Shown: piece after piece, positions 8,362 through 17,388 of the stretch | How positions within the stretch are numbered: position 1 is the stretch's first letter | How the letters are laid out: each line of letters opens with the position of its first letter | NCBI GenBank assembly: GCA_026982695.1 | Contig: JALSGS010000053.1 | Span: forward strand, 124,001 to 188,000 | DNA length: 64,000 bases | Reading direction: 5' to 3' | From: Saprospiraceae bacterium | GTDB taxonomy: Bacteria > Bacteroidota > Bacteroidia > Chitinophagales > Saprospiraceae | Notes under the pieces: model-generated | What the model saw: only the letters and a program-made list of their open reading frames with translations | What the model was told of the DNA's origin: nothing | The model's database searches: none | Program-made: the position numbers and the translations under genes

Positions 8362-9498
8362 TTACAGGTGTTTGAGCAGCTCGCGCTCTATGGCAGCAGC
8401 ACCACGCAGCCCAATAGCGACAATGCGTCCTTCGCGATCGATGAGAAACGACTTGGGAATGGAACGCACACCATACAACGCTGCAGCTGAAGACTCCCAT
8501 TTTTTCAAATCGCTCACGTGATAGGGCCACTCTAAACCATCGTCTTCAATGGCTTTTATCCAGCGCTCTTTGGCGCGCGCTCTGAAGTTCTCTACCTTTT
8601 CAGGGTTTCCCAAACGCGCGGCTGTACGGCTATCCACACCATCAAGCGAGACGCTAAATACGGTAAAGCCTTTGTCTTTGTACTTTTTGTACACCTGCAC
8701 CACGTTGGGGTTCTCACGACGACAAGGACCACACCAGCTGGCCCAGAAATCGAGCAATACTACTTTGCCACGCAAATCCGAAAGGCGATATACTGTGCCA
8801 TTAGGGCTGGGAAGGGCAATATCCGGTGCAGGTGATCCTATTTTGATCTTTTCAGCGGCCTGCCGTTGTAGCGCTTGTTGCTCCAAAGAAGCAATATATT
8901 GCGTATAAAGCTGCGTGTATTCACTCCCGGGCATCTCTTTTTCCAGACGCTGGCCGATGGCCTTGTACACATCCATAAAACGAGTATCATTGCCAAGCGC
9001 TTGCACCGCCAAATACATCCCCAATAAAGGATTAGGCCAAGTATCCCCAATTTGGCGAATATCATCAGAGGTTACCTGCCCCGCCATAAGGCCTTTTACC
9101 ATTTCCAAAAGCTTCTGAGTGTCTTCCGAACCGGACACTGAGTAGTCAAAATCTTGCAGGGTAGTGAGGTCGCCCTCAATGCGCACTTTATCTTCGTTCC
9201 CATTCAGAATGAGTACGATTTGTTTGGCACCGATGCGCAAGCGGTAAATGCCTTTCCCTGGGTGTTTGTCCAGCTTAAAGACAAAATGTCCATTGGCATC
9301 TGTTTCGGTACGCTCTAAAGCGAGTATCTGGCTACTACGGACCATCGTAGTGCGATCCAGGTGCACACTCAAATTGGGCGCATTGGCAATATCACCTTCT
9401 ATAATCAAGCCTCCACGTGGAACTGAGTCTTGTTGGCATGCCGCCAAGGATAGAAATATCCACAAGGCCGTACCAACCCAAACAAACACTTTTTTCAT
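8362..9498 (-). CDS. TlpA/ResA-like thioredoxin lipoprotein with N-terminal DUF4369-like domain
   Basis: An extracytoplasmic thiol-disulfide oxidoreductase of 378 residues. The signal peptide ends in a lipobox (LSLAAC), so the mature protein is lipid-anchored. The middle (about 30-200) is a beta-rich then helical region like the DUF4369 module common in Bacteroidota. The C-terminal thioredoxin domain has GSPAPDIALP, KVVLLDFWASWCGPCRREN with the active WCGPC, and a conserved cis-Pro segment SIPKSFLID. The start could instead be the ATG three codons upstream at 9507. Such proteins reduce disulfides in the periplasm, often for cytochrome or secreted protein maturation; the target here is unknown. 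Confidence 0.9.
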   Translation of the reverse strand: MKKVFVWVGTALWIFLSLAACQQDSVPRGGLIIEGDIANAPNLSVHLDRTTMVRSSQILALERTETDANGHFVFKLDKHPGKGIYRLRIGAKQIVLILNGNEDKVRIEGDLTTLQDFDYSVSGSEDTQKLLEMVKGLMAGQVTSDDIRQIGDTWPNPLLGMYLAVQALGNDTRFMDVYKAIGQRLEKEMPGSEYTQLYTQYIASLEQQALQRQAAEKIKIGSPAPDIALPSPNGTVYRLSDLRGKVVLLDFWASWCGPCRRENPNVVQVYKKYKDKGFTVFSVSLDGVDSRTAARLGNPEKVENFRARAKERWIKAIEDDGLEWPYHVSDLKKWESSAAALYGVRSIPKSFLIDREGRIVAIGLRGAAAIERELLKHL

Positions 9499-9542
9499 AA
9501 CTAACATGGCAAATTTTTAGCTGCTATTTTCAATTGTTTTTA

Positions 9543-11774
9543 TCAATTCAACACTTCATTTAGATGGTGTTCATATACCTGTTTCCAAGCCGACACATGC
9601 CCAAAGTCCTCACCATCAACGATCAGCTGGCCAGTAGTCACTTCACCTAAGCGCACAAATGAAACATGCTCACGCGACAGAAAAGCCAACAAGGTATCTT
9701 CCACTTCAGGATTCACACTGACAACTACCCTACCTTGGCTTTCGCCAAAAAGAAAGGCATCCTTTCTAAAGGCCTCCACCGTTTCAATATCAAAGCCCAA
9801 GCTACGGATCATTGCGCTCTCCATCAAGCTCACAAATAGCCCACCTTCTGAGACGTCATGAGCCGACTGAATTAGGCCTTTGCGGATGAGTTTATTCACC
9901 AATTGCTGAAGTTCGTACTCCTCTAATAGATTGAACTGAGGCGCCGGGCTAAAGTGCACCCCATGAATGAGACGCAAGTATTCTGAGCAAGCAATATCAT
10001 TAGTTACATTGCCCAACAAAAAGATGGAGTCATTAGGCTTTTTGAAGTCCAGCGTCATGTGCCACTTTATCTCTTCTAATAAACCAACCATACCTATAGT
10101 CGGAGTTGGATGTACTGGCTCCACGCCATCTTTACCTACTGTCTGATTGTAAAAACTCACATTCCCCCCCGTCACAGGGGTTTGGAACTGCTTACACGCA
10201 TCTCCCATACCCTTTATGGCAAATACAAATTGCCAGTATACTTCCGGATTATAAGGATTACCAAAATTGAGGCAGTTGGTCACTGCCAGGGGTTTGCCTC
10301 CTGAGCATACGATGTTGCGAGCAGCCTCAGCCACAGCGATCATAGTACCTTTATAGGGATCAGCAAATACATAGTTGCTATTGCAATCTGTGGTCATGAC
10401 CAAAGCCTTATCCGTCCCCTTAATGCGGACTACTGCTGCATCTGAGGGTTTGTTGGTGGTCAATGTATTGATACGCACCATGGAGTCGTACTGTTCGTAC
10501 ACCCAGCGCTTCGACACGATGTTGGGCGAATGGAACAACTTCCACGCAACTTCTTTGAAGTCAGTGGGCACATCGATCTTGTGTGGATTAAACTTGCTGA
10601 TTTTTCGGAAGTACTCAGGCTTGGTGTATTCGCGCTGGTATACGGGCGCTCCACCGCCCAGCACCAACTCGTGTGCCGGCACGTCAGCAACCAATTCGCC
10701 ATGCATGTAATATTCGAGGCGGCCCGTATCTGTCACCTCGCCAATTTCTGCACATTCTAAGTCCCATTTTTCAAACACGCGCATGAGCGCCTCTTCTTGG
10801 CCACGCTGAGCCACAACCAACATGCGCTCTTGGCTTTCTGAGAGCAGGATTTCAAAAGGCTTCATGTCGGGTTCTCGGGTAGGCACCTTATCAAGGTAAA
10901 TGCGCATACCCGTACCACTTTTGGCACTCATCTCTGAAGTGGAACAAGTGATGCCAGCTGCCCCCATGTCTTGCATGCCAACAATGGCTCCCGTACCAAT
11001 AGCTTCAAGCGATGCTTCGAGCAAGAGTTTTTCCTGAAAGGGATCTCCTACCTGTACAGAGGGTAAGTCTTTAGCTGAATCTTCCGTGAGGTCAGCTGAA
11101 GCAAAGGTGGCACCGTGAATGCCGTCGCGCCCTGTGCGCGCTCCTACAATAAATACGGGATTGCCTGGGCCATCTGCACGAGCTGGTACGGTTTTGCCCA
11201 CCTCGACTATACCAACAGACATGGCATTGACCAAGATATTTTGATTGTAACAGGGATCAAAATATACTTCCCCACCGACTGTAGGCACCCCAAAGCAATT
11301 GCCATAGTCGCCTATGCCTTTCACTACGCCCTTGATCAAATGTCGCATATGGGGGCGCTGTGGATCGCCAAAGCGCAAAGAGTTAAGCGCAGCAATAGGC
11401 CGTGCACCCATAGTAAAGATATCTCTATGAATGCCCCCTACACCCGTAGCTGCCCCTTGATAGGGCTCTATGGCGGAAGGATGGTTATGCGACTCGATCT
11501 TGAAGGCACAAGCCAGCCCTTGGCCAATATCGACTAAGCCTGCATTTTCCTCGCCAGCGCTCACCAACAGGTGCTTACCTTCACGTGGCAGCGTTTTCAA
11601 CCAAAATATAGAGTTTTTATACGAGCAGTGCTCCGACCACATCACAGAAAAGATGCTCAATTCGGTGAAGTTGGGCATGCGCCCAAGCTTGCACTTCACC
11701 ATTTCAAACTCCTCTTCTGTGAGCCCCAACTTGAGCGCTATATCGACCGAAACTTCCGTTTGCACCTGGCTCAT
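9543..11774 (-). CDS. purL: Phosphoribosylformylglycinamidine synthase subunit PurL
   Basis: Catalyses the ATP-dependent amidation of FGAR to FGAM, the fourth step of purine synthesis. At 743 residues it is the small PurL type, which works with separate PurS and PurQ subunits; neither gene is in this window. Diagnostic segments include [14 protein letters not shown] (about 43-56), [48 protein letters not shown], and the second-half [11 protein letters not shown] and SAHDVSEGG. The start at 11774 gives the usual N terminus. A perfect -7 box (TATCTTTG, minus strand 11834-11827) would start transcription about 45 nt upstream. No purine cluster surrounds it. Confidence 0.97.
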   Translation of the reverse strand: MSQVQTEVSVDIALKLGLTEEEFEMVKCKLGRMPNFTELSIFSVMWSEHCSYKNSIFWLKTLPREGKHLLVSAGEENAGLVDIGQGLACAFKIESHNHPSAIEPYQGAATGVGGIHRDIFTMGARPIAALNSLRFGDPQRPHMRHLIKGVVKGIGDYGNCFGVPTVGGEVYFDPCYNQNILVNAMSVGIVEVGKTVPARADGPGNPVFIVGARTGRDGIHGATFASADLTEDSAKDLPSVQVGDPFQEKLLLEASLEAIGTGAIVGMQDMGAAGITCSTSEMSAKSGTGMRIYLDKVPTREPDMKPFEILLSESQERMLVVAQRGQEEALMRVFEKWDLECAEIGEVTDTGRLEYYMHGELVADVPAHELVLGGGAPVYQREYTKPEYFRKISKFNPHKIDVPTDFKEVAWKLFHSPNIVSKRWVYEQYDSMVRINTLTTNKPSDAAVVRIKGTDKALVMTTDCNSNYVFADPYKGTMIAVAEAARNIVCSGGKPLAVTNCLNFGNPYNPEVYWQFVFAIKGMGDACKQFQTPVTGGNVSFYNQTVGKDGVEPVHPTPTIGMVGLLEEIKWHMTLDFKKPNDSIFLLGNVTNDIACSEYLRLIHGVHFSPAPQFNLLEEYELQQLVNKLIRKGLIQSAHDVSEGGLFVSLMESAMIRSLGFDIETVEAFRKDAFLFGESQGRVVVSVNPEVEDTLLAFLSREHVSFVRLGEVTTGQLIVDGEDFGHVSAWKQVYEHHLNEVLN

Positions 11775-11826
11775 AACAGTTGCATGTGATAGAGAATGAC
11801 AAAATGCACCCTATAGGACGCGGCCA

Positions 11827-11834
11827 CAAAGATA
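11827..11834 (-). promoter_or_regulatory. Putative purL promoter -7 box
   Basis: TATCTTTG on the minus strand matches the Bacteroidota TAnnTTTG consensus, about 53 nt before the purL start codon. No TTG -33 box at standard spacing is seen. Confidence 0.6.
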
Positions 11835-11887
11835 CAAATGCAAATGAAGGAAAAACGAATAAGCAATCAGATGTAGGCCTATACAGT

Positions 11888-12511
11888 TCAACCAATTATC
11901 GCATTGATCATCAACACTAAAAGCAAAAACACCCAAAGCCCATCAATAAAATGCCAATACATACGCAATAGACGCAAGCGCAAGCGTTGTTCTGCATCCG
12001 AAAAAAAGATAAGTGGCCCTGCTTCATGGGCTAATCTTTTGTGGGTTTGATACCAGAACACGCCCAAAAAAGGCAGCCCCAATACGACATGCAAAAAGTG
12101 CAAGCCTGACAAGGCGTACAAATAGCCCATTGAGTTGTTGGCACTAGGCCCCAGGTTTTGCAAAAAGAGTACATACCAAGCTACCAGTTGCGAAAGCAGG
12201 AAAAGCACGGACAACACTAACGTATATACCAGGTATTTCAATAATACTTGTACTTCATCGCGTTCATAAGCACGCTGTACTCGCTCCATACTCCAACTCG
12301 CCCCCAAGAGCAACAAAGTGTTGGGATAAAAAAGCCATGGAATACGCACTGCTGGCAGCTCAGCATTAAAGCGATTATATATCCAGGCACCCACTACACC
12401 TAAAAACAGCATTCCCATAGCACTCATCAACAGTACCAAAATGACATTGTAGGGATGGAATGCTAATTGCTCATATTCGCTGTGTGGAAGTTGTGATTGC
12501 TTTTTGGCCAT
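11888..12511 (-). CDS. Heme-copper oxidase subunit III (cytochrome c oxidase-like)
   Basis: A 207-residue membrane protein with five predicted helices: about 24-46, 61-74, 89-116, 128-150 and 183-206. The segments LSGLHFLHVVLGLPFL and MYWHFIDGLWVFLLLVL match subunit III of aa3/bo3-type terminal oxidases. The short form with five helices fits the CyoC/CoxC group. The subunit supports proton-pumping subunit I and helps maintain the oxidase. Subunits I and II are absent from the window, so this gene is separated from them or belongs to a divergent complex. It is encoded alone downstream of a 55-codon gene with its own terminator. Confidence 0.88.
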   Translation of the reverse strand: MAKKQSQLPHSEYEQLAFHPYNVILVLLMSAMGMLFLGVVGAWIYNRFNAELPAVRIPWLFYPNTLLLLGASWSMERVQRAYERDEVQVLLKYLVYTLVLSVLFLLSQLVAWYVLFLQNLGPSANNSMGYLYALSGLHFLHVVLGLPFLGVFWYQTHKRLAHEAGPLIFFSDAEQRLRLRLLRMYWHFIDGLWVFLLLVLMINAIIG

Positions 12512-12598
12512 GAGTTGAACAATTGCCGAAAAGTCAGTCCGCTGGGTAAATCACTGTGGTAGTAAGTTGCAAATATGGCAATTCGACATAAAACAAAT

Positions 12599-12625
12599 GA
12601 GGCTACAAGCTGCACTTGTAGCCTC
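12599..12625 (-). terminator. Terminator of the 55-codon gene
   Basis: GAGGCTACAAG and CTTGTAGCCTC form a perfect 11-bp stem with a 5-nt loop. On the minus strand it is followed by ATTTGTTTT. It lies 25 bp past the stop codon at 12651. Confidence 0.85.
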
Positions 12626-12650
12626 GTTTATCTCTAACCAACACTGACAT

Positions 12651-12818
12651 TCACTGCTTGATGATACCACCGCATGCATTTTTGATGCGCTCAAGGAAGA
12701 TCTGATGCCTTCTTTCTTTCCCCCCATGGGTATTGGCTTGATCTCTGCGTGATATCTCCTTGCCCTGCAGCTGCCTTAGGTGATCCAGCCCTCTAGATTT
12801 ATTCCGCTTGCTTCCCAT
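12651..12818 (-). CDS. Small basic protein of unknown function (55 residues)
   Basis: The ORF runs from ATG 12818 to TGA at 12651. The product is strongly basic (MGSKRNKSRGLDHLRQLQGK..., ending NACGGIIKQ) and probably helical between about residues 38 and 48. Three features support a real gene: AAAAAGG sits 8 nt before the start codon as a Shine-Dalgarno-like site, a perfect TATGTTTG -7 box lies about 95 nt upstream, and a strong terminator lies just after the stop. I do not recognise a family. The high Lys/Arg content would fit nucleic-acid binding, but this is inference. Confidence 0.65.
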   Translation of the reverse strand: MGSKRNKSRGLDHLRQLQGKEISRRDQANTHGGKERRHQIFLERIKNACGGIIKQ

Positions 12819-12911
12819 AGTATTACCTTTTTCAAATGTTCAAATAGTGCCTCACGGGATATTGGTTTAGGGCAAATGTCGCAAATTTCAAGCCGAAAAG
12901 TCCAGCCTTTA

Positions 12912-12919
12912 CAAACATA
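12912..12919 (-). promoter_or_regulatory. Putative promoter -7 box for the 55-codon gene
   Basis: TATGTTTG on the minus strand matches TAnnTTTG exactly, placing the start of transcription about 85-90 nt before the ATG. No clear TTG at -33. Confidence 0.5.
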
Positions 12920-12952
12920 TTTTTACTGATTATGAGTCGATCACATAATTTG

Positions 12953-13756
12953 TCAGTTTGTGCCATTCCTACTAAAGCTGGCCAATAGATTGAGCAAGTC
13001 GTTGCGACGACGCCTCGCCACGGGTATTTCTGCTCCATCGCGCATTAGGAGTGTGGAATCAGCACGAACCATCTTGTATACATAGTTGAGGTTAATCAAA
13101 TGCGCCCGATGTGTACGGAAGAAACCATGGGGTGATAACATATCTTCATAGGTACCAATAGTATGGGACAGTGTAATGGTCCGATAGGCATCTTTGCCAT
13201 TTTTCAATATTACTTCTGTGTAATTGCCCGAAGCGACCATGCGCACCACTTCATCGATAGGCACCACATAGATCTCGTTTTGCGTGCTAAAAGTGATCTT
13301 GTCTAAGGTACTTCTATCACGAGTAGTATAGTGTATCACTTGTTCCACACGAGGCCCAATATGGCGCCCTTTATAGGTGGCAGCTCGCTCTATTGCCTTA
13401 TTGAGCATTTCTTCGGAAATGGGCTTGTTTAAGTAAGCAATAGAAGCATAGTTACAAGCCTTGCGTGCAAACTCGTCGTAAGCTGTAATGAAGATAATTT
13501 CAAACTGTATTGGGCTTACAGCCTCTAGCAAGTCAAACACAGGGCCATCAGGCAAGTCGATATCTAAAAAGGCAATATCGGGGGGGTGTCTGAGTGTGTG
13601 CAAGCAAGTGATGGCTTCTTGTACAGAGCTGCACGAGGCAAGCAGTTCAACGTCAGCTACGTGCACTTTTTGCTCAATCATTTCCTCAAGCATGTGCCGA
13701 GTGCGCAGCTCATCTTCCACCAAGATCGCTCGGTATTGAGGTAAAGCTGGATTCAT
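12953..13756 (-). CDS. LytTR-family response regulator
   Basis: A 267-residue two-component response regulator. The receiver domain (about 8-125) has the acidic pair ED at 14-15, the phosphoacceptor Asp65 in IAFLDIDLPDG, a Thr at 91 and the conserved Lys111 in YLNKPIS. The C-terminal LytTR DNA-binding domain (about 160-260) has DEVVRMVASGNYTEVIL and FFRTHRAHLINLNYVYKM, which are typical. These usually pair with LytS/YehU-type membrane kinases, and none is encoded nearby, so it is an orphan here. It lies downstream of the DUF115 gene with an 84-bp gap and is transcribed in the same direction. Confidence 0.94.
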   Translation of the reverse strand: MNPALPQYRAILVEDELRTRHMLEEMIEQKVHVADVELLASCSSVQEAITCLHTLRHPPDIAFLDIDLPDGPVFDLLEAVSPIQFEIIFITAYDEFARKACNYASIAYLNKPISEEMLNKAIERAATYKGRHIGPRVEQVIHYTTRDRSTLDKITFSTQNEIYVVPIDEVVRMVASGNYTEVILKNGKDAYRTITLSHTIGTYEDMLSPHGFFRTHRAHLINLNYVYKMVRADSTLLMRDGAEIPVARRRRNDLLNLLASFSRNGTN

Positions 13757-13840
13757 CGTTCAAGGGATTGTTATGTAAAAGCTTAGTGTGCTTAAAGGTA
13801 AGAGGAATTCCCAAAATTTCATTCATTTTCGTGACATTAC

Positions 13841-14650
13841 TCATCTATGTTTTTTTGGCCGAGCCATTGTCAAAGCTTCTTCATATGCAATTTTGGGAAA
13901 CACCTCTAATTGGCCTTCAACTGTGGCATCAAAAATTTGTCGCCCATCGCGCAGATAGTGGTAATTGGCCAAATGATAAGACACTTCTGAGCCATATACG
14001 TCAGCCAGTTGCCAGGGTTGTCCTTTGAAGTAATCGGGATGAAAGTGATTTTCATCGGCGCCTTCATATATCTGTATTTCGTGCGCACTTCCCTTTTGTT
14101 TGAAACTGTGATCTACACCGATGAGAAACACGCGTTTAAAACCCATAAAATAGGCTATTTGCATGGCTACATAAGTTACTGTATTACCTTCGCATATGGG
14201 TTGGGTAATATCCGTATAGAAGCTCCAAATGTTGAGTGTGTGCAGATAATATAGATGTTCTTTGGGTGGAAAGAGATGGCGTGATGCAGTCCAGGATAAG
14301 AAAATGGGAAAAAGCAATTGAGGGTATATCTCCTTGCTTTGTTCAATGACAAAAGGGTTAGTCGCTACTAAATAGCTCAAATTCAGATCTACCCGATCGA
14401 AGATCAGATAGATTTTATTGAGCCCAAAAGTGTGGTAATGTGCCAAGGGGCTCAGGTCCATTTTATTGAGAGAAGGACCATTGCCAATGATAAAGCAGTC
14501 CTGGCCCTTGTGCTTATCCTTAAATTGCCGCAAGCGCGGTGCTTGGCGCCAGCGCCACCACAAGTAGTCTTTTCCTTCACGCAATTTTTGCGCCCATCCT
14601 TTCTTTTCCAATAAGTTCACCCCGTACAATGCGCCTTGTGGTCTTCTCAT
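13841..14650 (-). CDS. DUF115 / MptE-like protein (6-hydroxymethylpterin pyrophosphokinase-like fold)
   Basis: A 269-residue soluble protein. The key segment QDCFIIGNGPSLNKMDL (about 50-66) and the later VFLIGVDHSFKQ (174-185) match the Rossmann-like nucleotide-binding motifs of the DUF115 family. That family includes archaeal MptE, and in bacteria it is found near flagellin-glycosylation and surface-sugar genes. The N terminus is basic and the C terminus ends in a Lys/Arg tail. It lies 39 bp after the SDR gene and in the same direction as the SDR and the 2-hydroxyacid dehydrogenase, so a joint role in making or transferring a surface sugar is plausible. That role is inferred from context. 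Confidence 0.75.
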   Translation of the reverse strand: MRRPQGALYGVNLLEKKGWAQKLREGKDYLWWRWRQAPRLRQFKDKHKGQDCFIIGNGPSLNKMDLSPLAHYHTFGLNKIYLIFDRVDLNLSYLVATNPFVIEQSKEIYPQLLFPIFLSWTASRHLFPPKEHLYYLHTLNIWSFYTDITQPICEGNTVTYVAMQIAYFMGFKRVFLIGVDHSFKQKGSAHEIQIYEGADENHFHPDYFKGQPWQLADVYGSEVSYHLANYHYLRDGRQIFDATVEGQLEVFPKIAYEEALTMARPKKHR

Positions 14651-14689
14651 AATAGCTGTTTAAGTGTGTGCACTTCGATAGTGAATGTA

Positions 14690-15418
14690 TTAGAGATCTT
14701 TGAGTACTGAGCTGATACCTCCATCAAGCATAATATTGGCTCCATGGATAAATCCAGTGTGCTCTTCGGCCAGGAACCAGGCCAAGCGAGCCACATCGTC
14801 TGGGGTACCGATGCGTTGGACAGGGTGGATGTGCCGCAAGGTGTCCAGTGCATGAGGCTGACCTTTAAAGCCATCGCGCAACATTTCAGTTTCGACAGCA
14901 GCGGGGCTAATGCAGTTGACTCGCACGCGCCCTTGCAGGTCTACAGCCATTGCTTTTGTAAGCGTGACCAAAGCACCTTTTGAAGTAGCATACGCTACAA
15001 AACGCGGTTTAGTCAGCCTGTAATGAATACTCCCGATATTGATAATAGCACCATGAGTGGCTTCAAGACGCTGAACGAATAGTTTGCTCAGCAGCATAGG
15101 GGCTGTGAGATTGACGTTGAGCGTCTCGTGCCAGTCATCCAAAGTGATATCTTCTAGCGGGTCGAGCAGTTGTACTGCTGCGTTATTGATCAACACGTTG
15201 AGCTTAGGCACTAGCTCATCCAACTCGGTGGTTTTGCGGATGCGGTATTCGGCATTGCGTACAAATTCGTGTAGGTCAAAGCGGATAAACCGATGACAAT
15301 CGCTTTTATAGTCTTCGCGTTTATCCAAGCCGTATACGTAATAGCGCCCTTGTCGAAAACGACGAGCAATAGCGGCACCAATACCGCCTAAAACTCCTGT
15401 AATGAGCACTGTTTTCAT
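14690..15418 (-). CDS. Short-chain dehydrogenase/reductase (SDR)
   Basis: A 242-residue NAD(P)-dependent oxidoreductase of the classical SDR family. The cofactor motif is TGVLGGIG (7-14), followed by LINNAA (about 80-85), the catalytic Ser in INIGSIH and the YATSK Tyr/Lys pair. The C terminus has ISPAAVETEM and a typical IMLDGG ending. The substrate is not predictable, but the neighbours (2-hydroxyacid dehydrogenase upstream, DUF115 downstream) suggest sugar or hydroxy-acid metabolism. The gap to the upstream gene is 42 bp, so co-transcription is likely. Confidence 0.9.
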   Translation of the reverse strand: MKTVLITGVLGGIGAAIARRFRQGRYYVYGLDKREDYKSDCHRFIRFDLHEFVRNAEYRIRKTTELDELVPKLNVLINNAAVQLLDPLEDITLDDWHETLNVNLTAPMLLSKLFVQRLEATHGAIINIGSIHYRLTKPRFVAYATSKGALVTLTKAMAVDLQGRVRVNCISPAAVETEMLRDGFKGQPHALDTLRHIHPVQRIGTPDDVARLAWFLAEEHTGFIHGANIMLDGGISSVLKDL

Positions 15419-15460
15419 GGTTTAGCGTCTTTTGGACATTGCCTATATTAGGAGCCCGCA

Positions 15461-16396
15461 CTATGCCACGCCGAGCAAATCGAACAATAGTGCTACAGCC
15501 CGTTGTGTAGCGCGGCGCACCGCATCTACGGTATTGGAGGCATTGTGTGTGCCAAAGATACAGCGCGAGCACTGGCGCAGGGGTGAGTCAGCTGGTAAGG
15601 GCTCGTGTTCGTATACATCGAGTGCGGCGCTATGAACTTTACCTGAGCTGAGCGCATCTACCAGGGCACTTTCCGATATGATGGGTCCTCGAGATACATT
15701 GACGATGCGCACGCCATCTTTCATTTTGGCGAAAGCCGAATGATCGAGCATGTGATGGGTCTGAGGTGTAAGCGCACAAGTGACAACGACAAAGTCGGCC
15801 TGTTCGAGCTGTTGTGGCCACTGGGCAAAGTGGTATTGCGATAGCGCCTGGGCAGTAGAGCAGACATAGGGATCGTATACGGTCAACGTCATCTCATGAG
15901 CCACAGCTCGGCGGGCAGTATGACGCCCTATATCGCCAAAACCGATAAGTGCCACGTGTTTCCCCTGCAGCGAAATGCCAGCTGGTTTCGGCCACTGCCC
16001 CTTGCGCACCGCTCTATCGATCCAAAAAGTATGACGTGCCAGGCCTATGAGATAGTGGATAGCTATGTCGGCCACTTCGGCACCAAACATGCGCGGTGTA
16101 TGGGCCACTTGTATGCCCAAGGTGCGCGCTGCCTCAAAGTCCACGTTATCTACGCCAACGCCCCACTTTACCGCTGCTTTGAGGCGGCCAGCACAACCTG
16201 CCCGAAAGACGCGCTCGGTGGCAGGATCGTCGCCAATGATCCAGCCATCAACTGTGGGCACTAATTGTTCGAGCACATCCTCGCTAAGCGTTTGTACTAC
16301 ATTTGGCGTGATAAGCTCGATACCTTTCTCTTCGAACAGAGGCCTAAACTCAGAGATAAGGCCCAACATGGGTGGGCAAGTTACCAACACGCGCAT
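15461..16396 (-). CDS. D-2-hydroxyacid dehydrogenase (phosphoglycerate dehydrogenase-like)
   Basis: An NAD-dependent dehydrogenase of 311 residues. VKWGVGVDNVDFEAA (76-90) is followed by the Rossmann motif IGFGDIGR (151-158). The catalytic triad regions are NVSRGPII (Arg), LDVYEHEPLP (Glu) and GTHNASN (His). It lacks the C-terminal ACT domain of long SerA enzymes. Members act on 3-phosphoglycerate, hydroxypyruvate, lactate or sugar acids, and sequence alone does not choose. It is first in a three-gene group transcribed towards 13841, divergent from the potassium channel gene. Confidence 0.9.
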   Translation of the reverse strand: MRVLVTCPPMLGLISEFRPLFEEKGIELITPNVVQTLSEDVLEQLVPTVDGWIIGDDPATERVFRAGCAGRLKAAVKWGVGVDNVDFEAARTLGIQVAHTPRMFGAEVADIAIHYLIGLARHTFWIDRAVRKGQWPKPAGISLQGKHVALIGFGDIGRHTARRAVAHEMTLTVYDPYVCSTAQALSQYHFAQWPQQLEQADFVVVTCALTPQTHHMLDHSAFAKMKDGVRIVNVSRGPIISESALVDALSSGKVHSAALDVYEHEPLPADSPLRQCSRCIFGTHNASNTVDAVRRATQRAVALLFDLLGVA

Positions 16397-16531
16397 AGAA
16401 ACTCGTTTTCAATACTTTTGTGTGAAATGTCGATTTGCCGAAAGGCCATATCGTGCACCTAGCCTAATAGATTGGCAAGTCTGTGTTTTCTTTGCAGGGG
16501 CAAAGGTGATCAATTGAACGCAAAAAATCAC

Positions 16532-17380
16532 ATGGCTACCTCATCTCGATACAAACGCCCCACTCCACTACAACAGAAACTGCACGAAATCATTTTCGAG
16601 GCCGACACGCCTGCAGGCAAATGGTTTGATGTGGGCCTGCTCATAGCCATTGTACTGTCTATTATCGCGGTAATGCTCGAAACAGTTGAGCCGTTCAGTG
16701 AAAACCACCGCACATTGCTCAACATAACGGAATGGGTGCTCACTGGTCTGTTTACAATCGAGTATGCAGCGCGATTATATGCGGTGACAGAACCACGTAA
16801 ATATGCCATGAGCTTTTACGGAATCATCGACTTATTGGCCATATTGCCCACTTACTTGAGTATTTTCATACCTGGTACAGAATCCTTTCTGGTAATTCGC
16901 GCCTTGCGCATTCTGCGCGTATTTCGCATTTTCAAGCTTACCCATTTCTTGGCCGAAGGGCGCCTGATCGTACGCGCGATGGAAGCCAGCCGGGAGAAGA
17001 TTACGGTATTTTTTTTGTTTGTCTTATTGATGGTCACCATTCTGGGATCGATCATGTACCTGATCGAGGGGGGGGTCAATCCCGATTTTTCCTCTATTCC
17101 CAAAGCCGTCTATTGGGCCATTGTCACGCTGACTACAGTGGGTTATGGCGACATTACACCTGTCACAGGGTTGGGGCAGTTTCTCTCTGCTTTTGTCATG
17201 ATTTTGGGCTATGCCGTAATTGCGGTACCTACGGGTATTGTCACGGCTGAGCTGGTGCATTCCACTCCAAGTACGCAGACCCAAGCTTGCCCTGCCTGTG
17301 GGCGTGAAGGGCACGATGACGACGCATTGTTTTGCAAGTATTGTGGGGCTGAGCTATACCCCGAGCATTCATCGACCTGA
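16532..17380 (+). CDS. Voltage-gated K+ channel with a C-terminal zinc ribbon
   Basis: A 282-residue six-helix ion channel. S1 is at about 34-50, S2 at 64-84 and S3 at 96-113. S4 (about 120-136) carries Arg every third position (IRALRILRVFRIFKL). S5, the pore helix and the selectivity filter TTVGYGD (201-207) follow, then S6 with a PTG hinge (233-235). After S6 the tail has CPAC (253-256) and CKYC (268-271), a four-Cys zinc ribbon of the kind found at the ends of many regulators. It may sense metal or bind a partner. The ATG at 16532 was preferred over in-frame starts upstream. It converges on the NtrC-type gene with only 8 bp between. Confidence 0.92.
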   Translation: MATSSRYKRPTPLQQKLHEIIFEADTPAGKWFDVGLLIAIVLSIIAVMLETVEPFSENHRTLLNITEWVLTGLFTIEYAARLYAVTEPRKYAMSFYGIIDLLAILPTYLSIFIPGTESFLVIRALRILRVFRIFKLTHFLAEGRLIVRAMEASREKITVFFLFVLLMVTILGSIMYLIEGGVNPDFSSIPKAVYWAIVTLTTVGYGDITPVTGLGQFLSAFVMILGYAVIAVPTGIVTAELVHSTPSTQTQACPACGREGHDDDALFCKYCGAELYPEHSST

Positions 17381-17388
17381 GGCAACAA

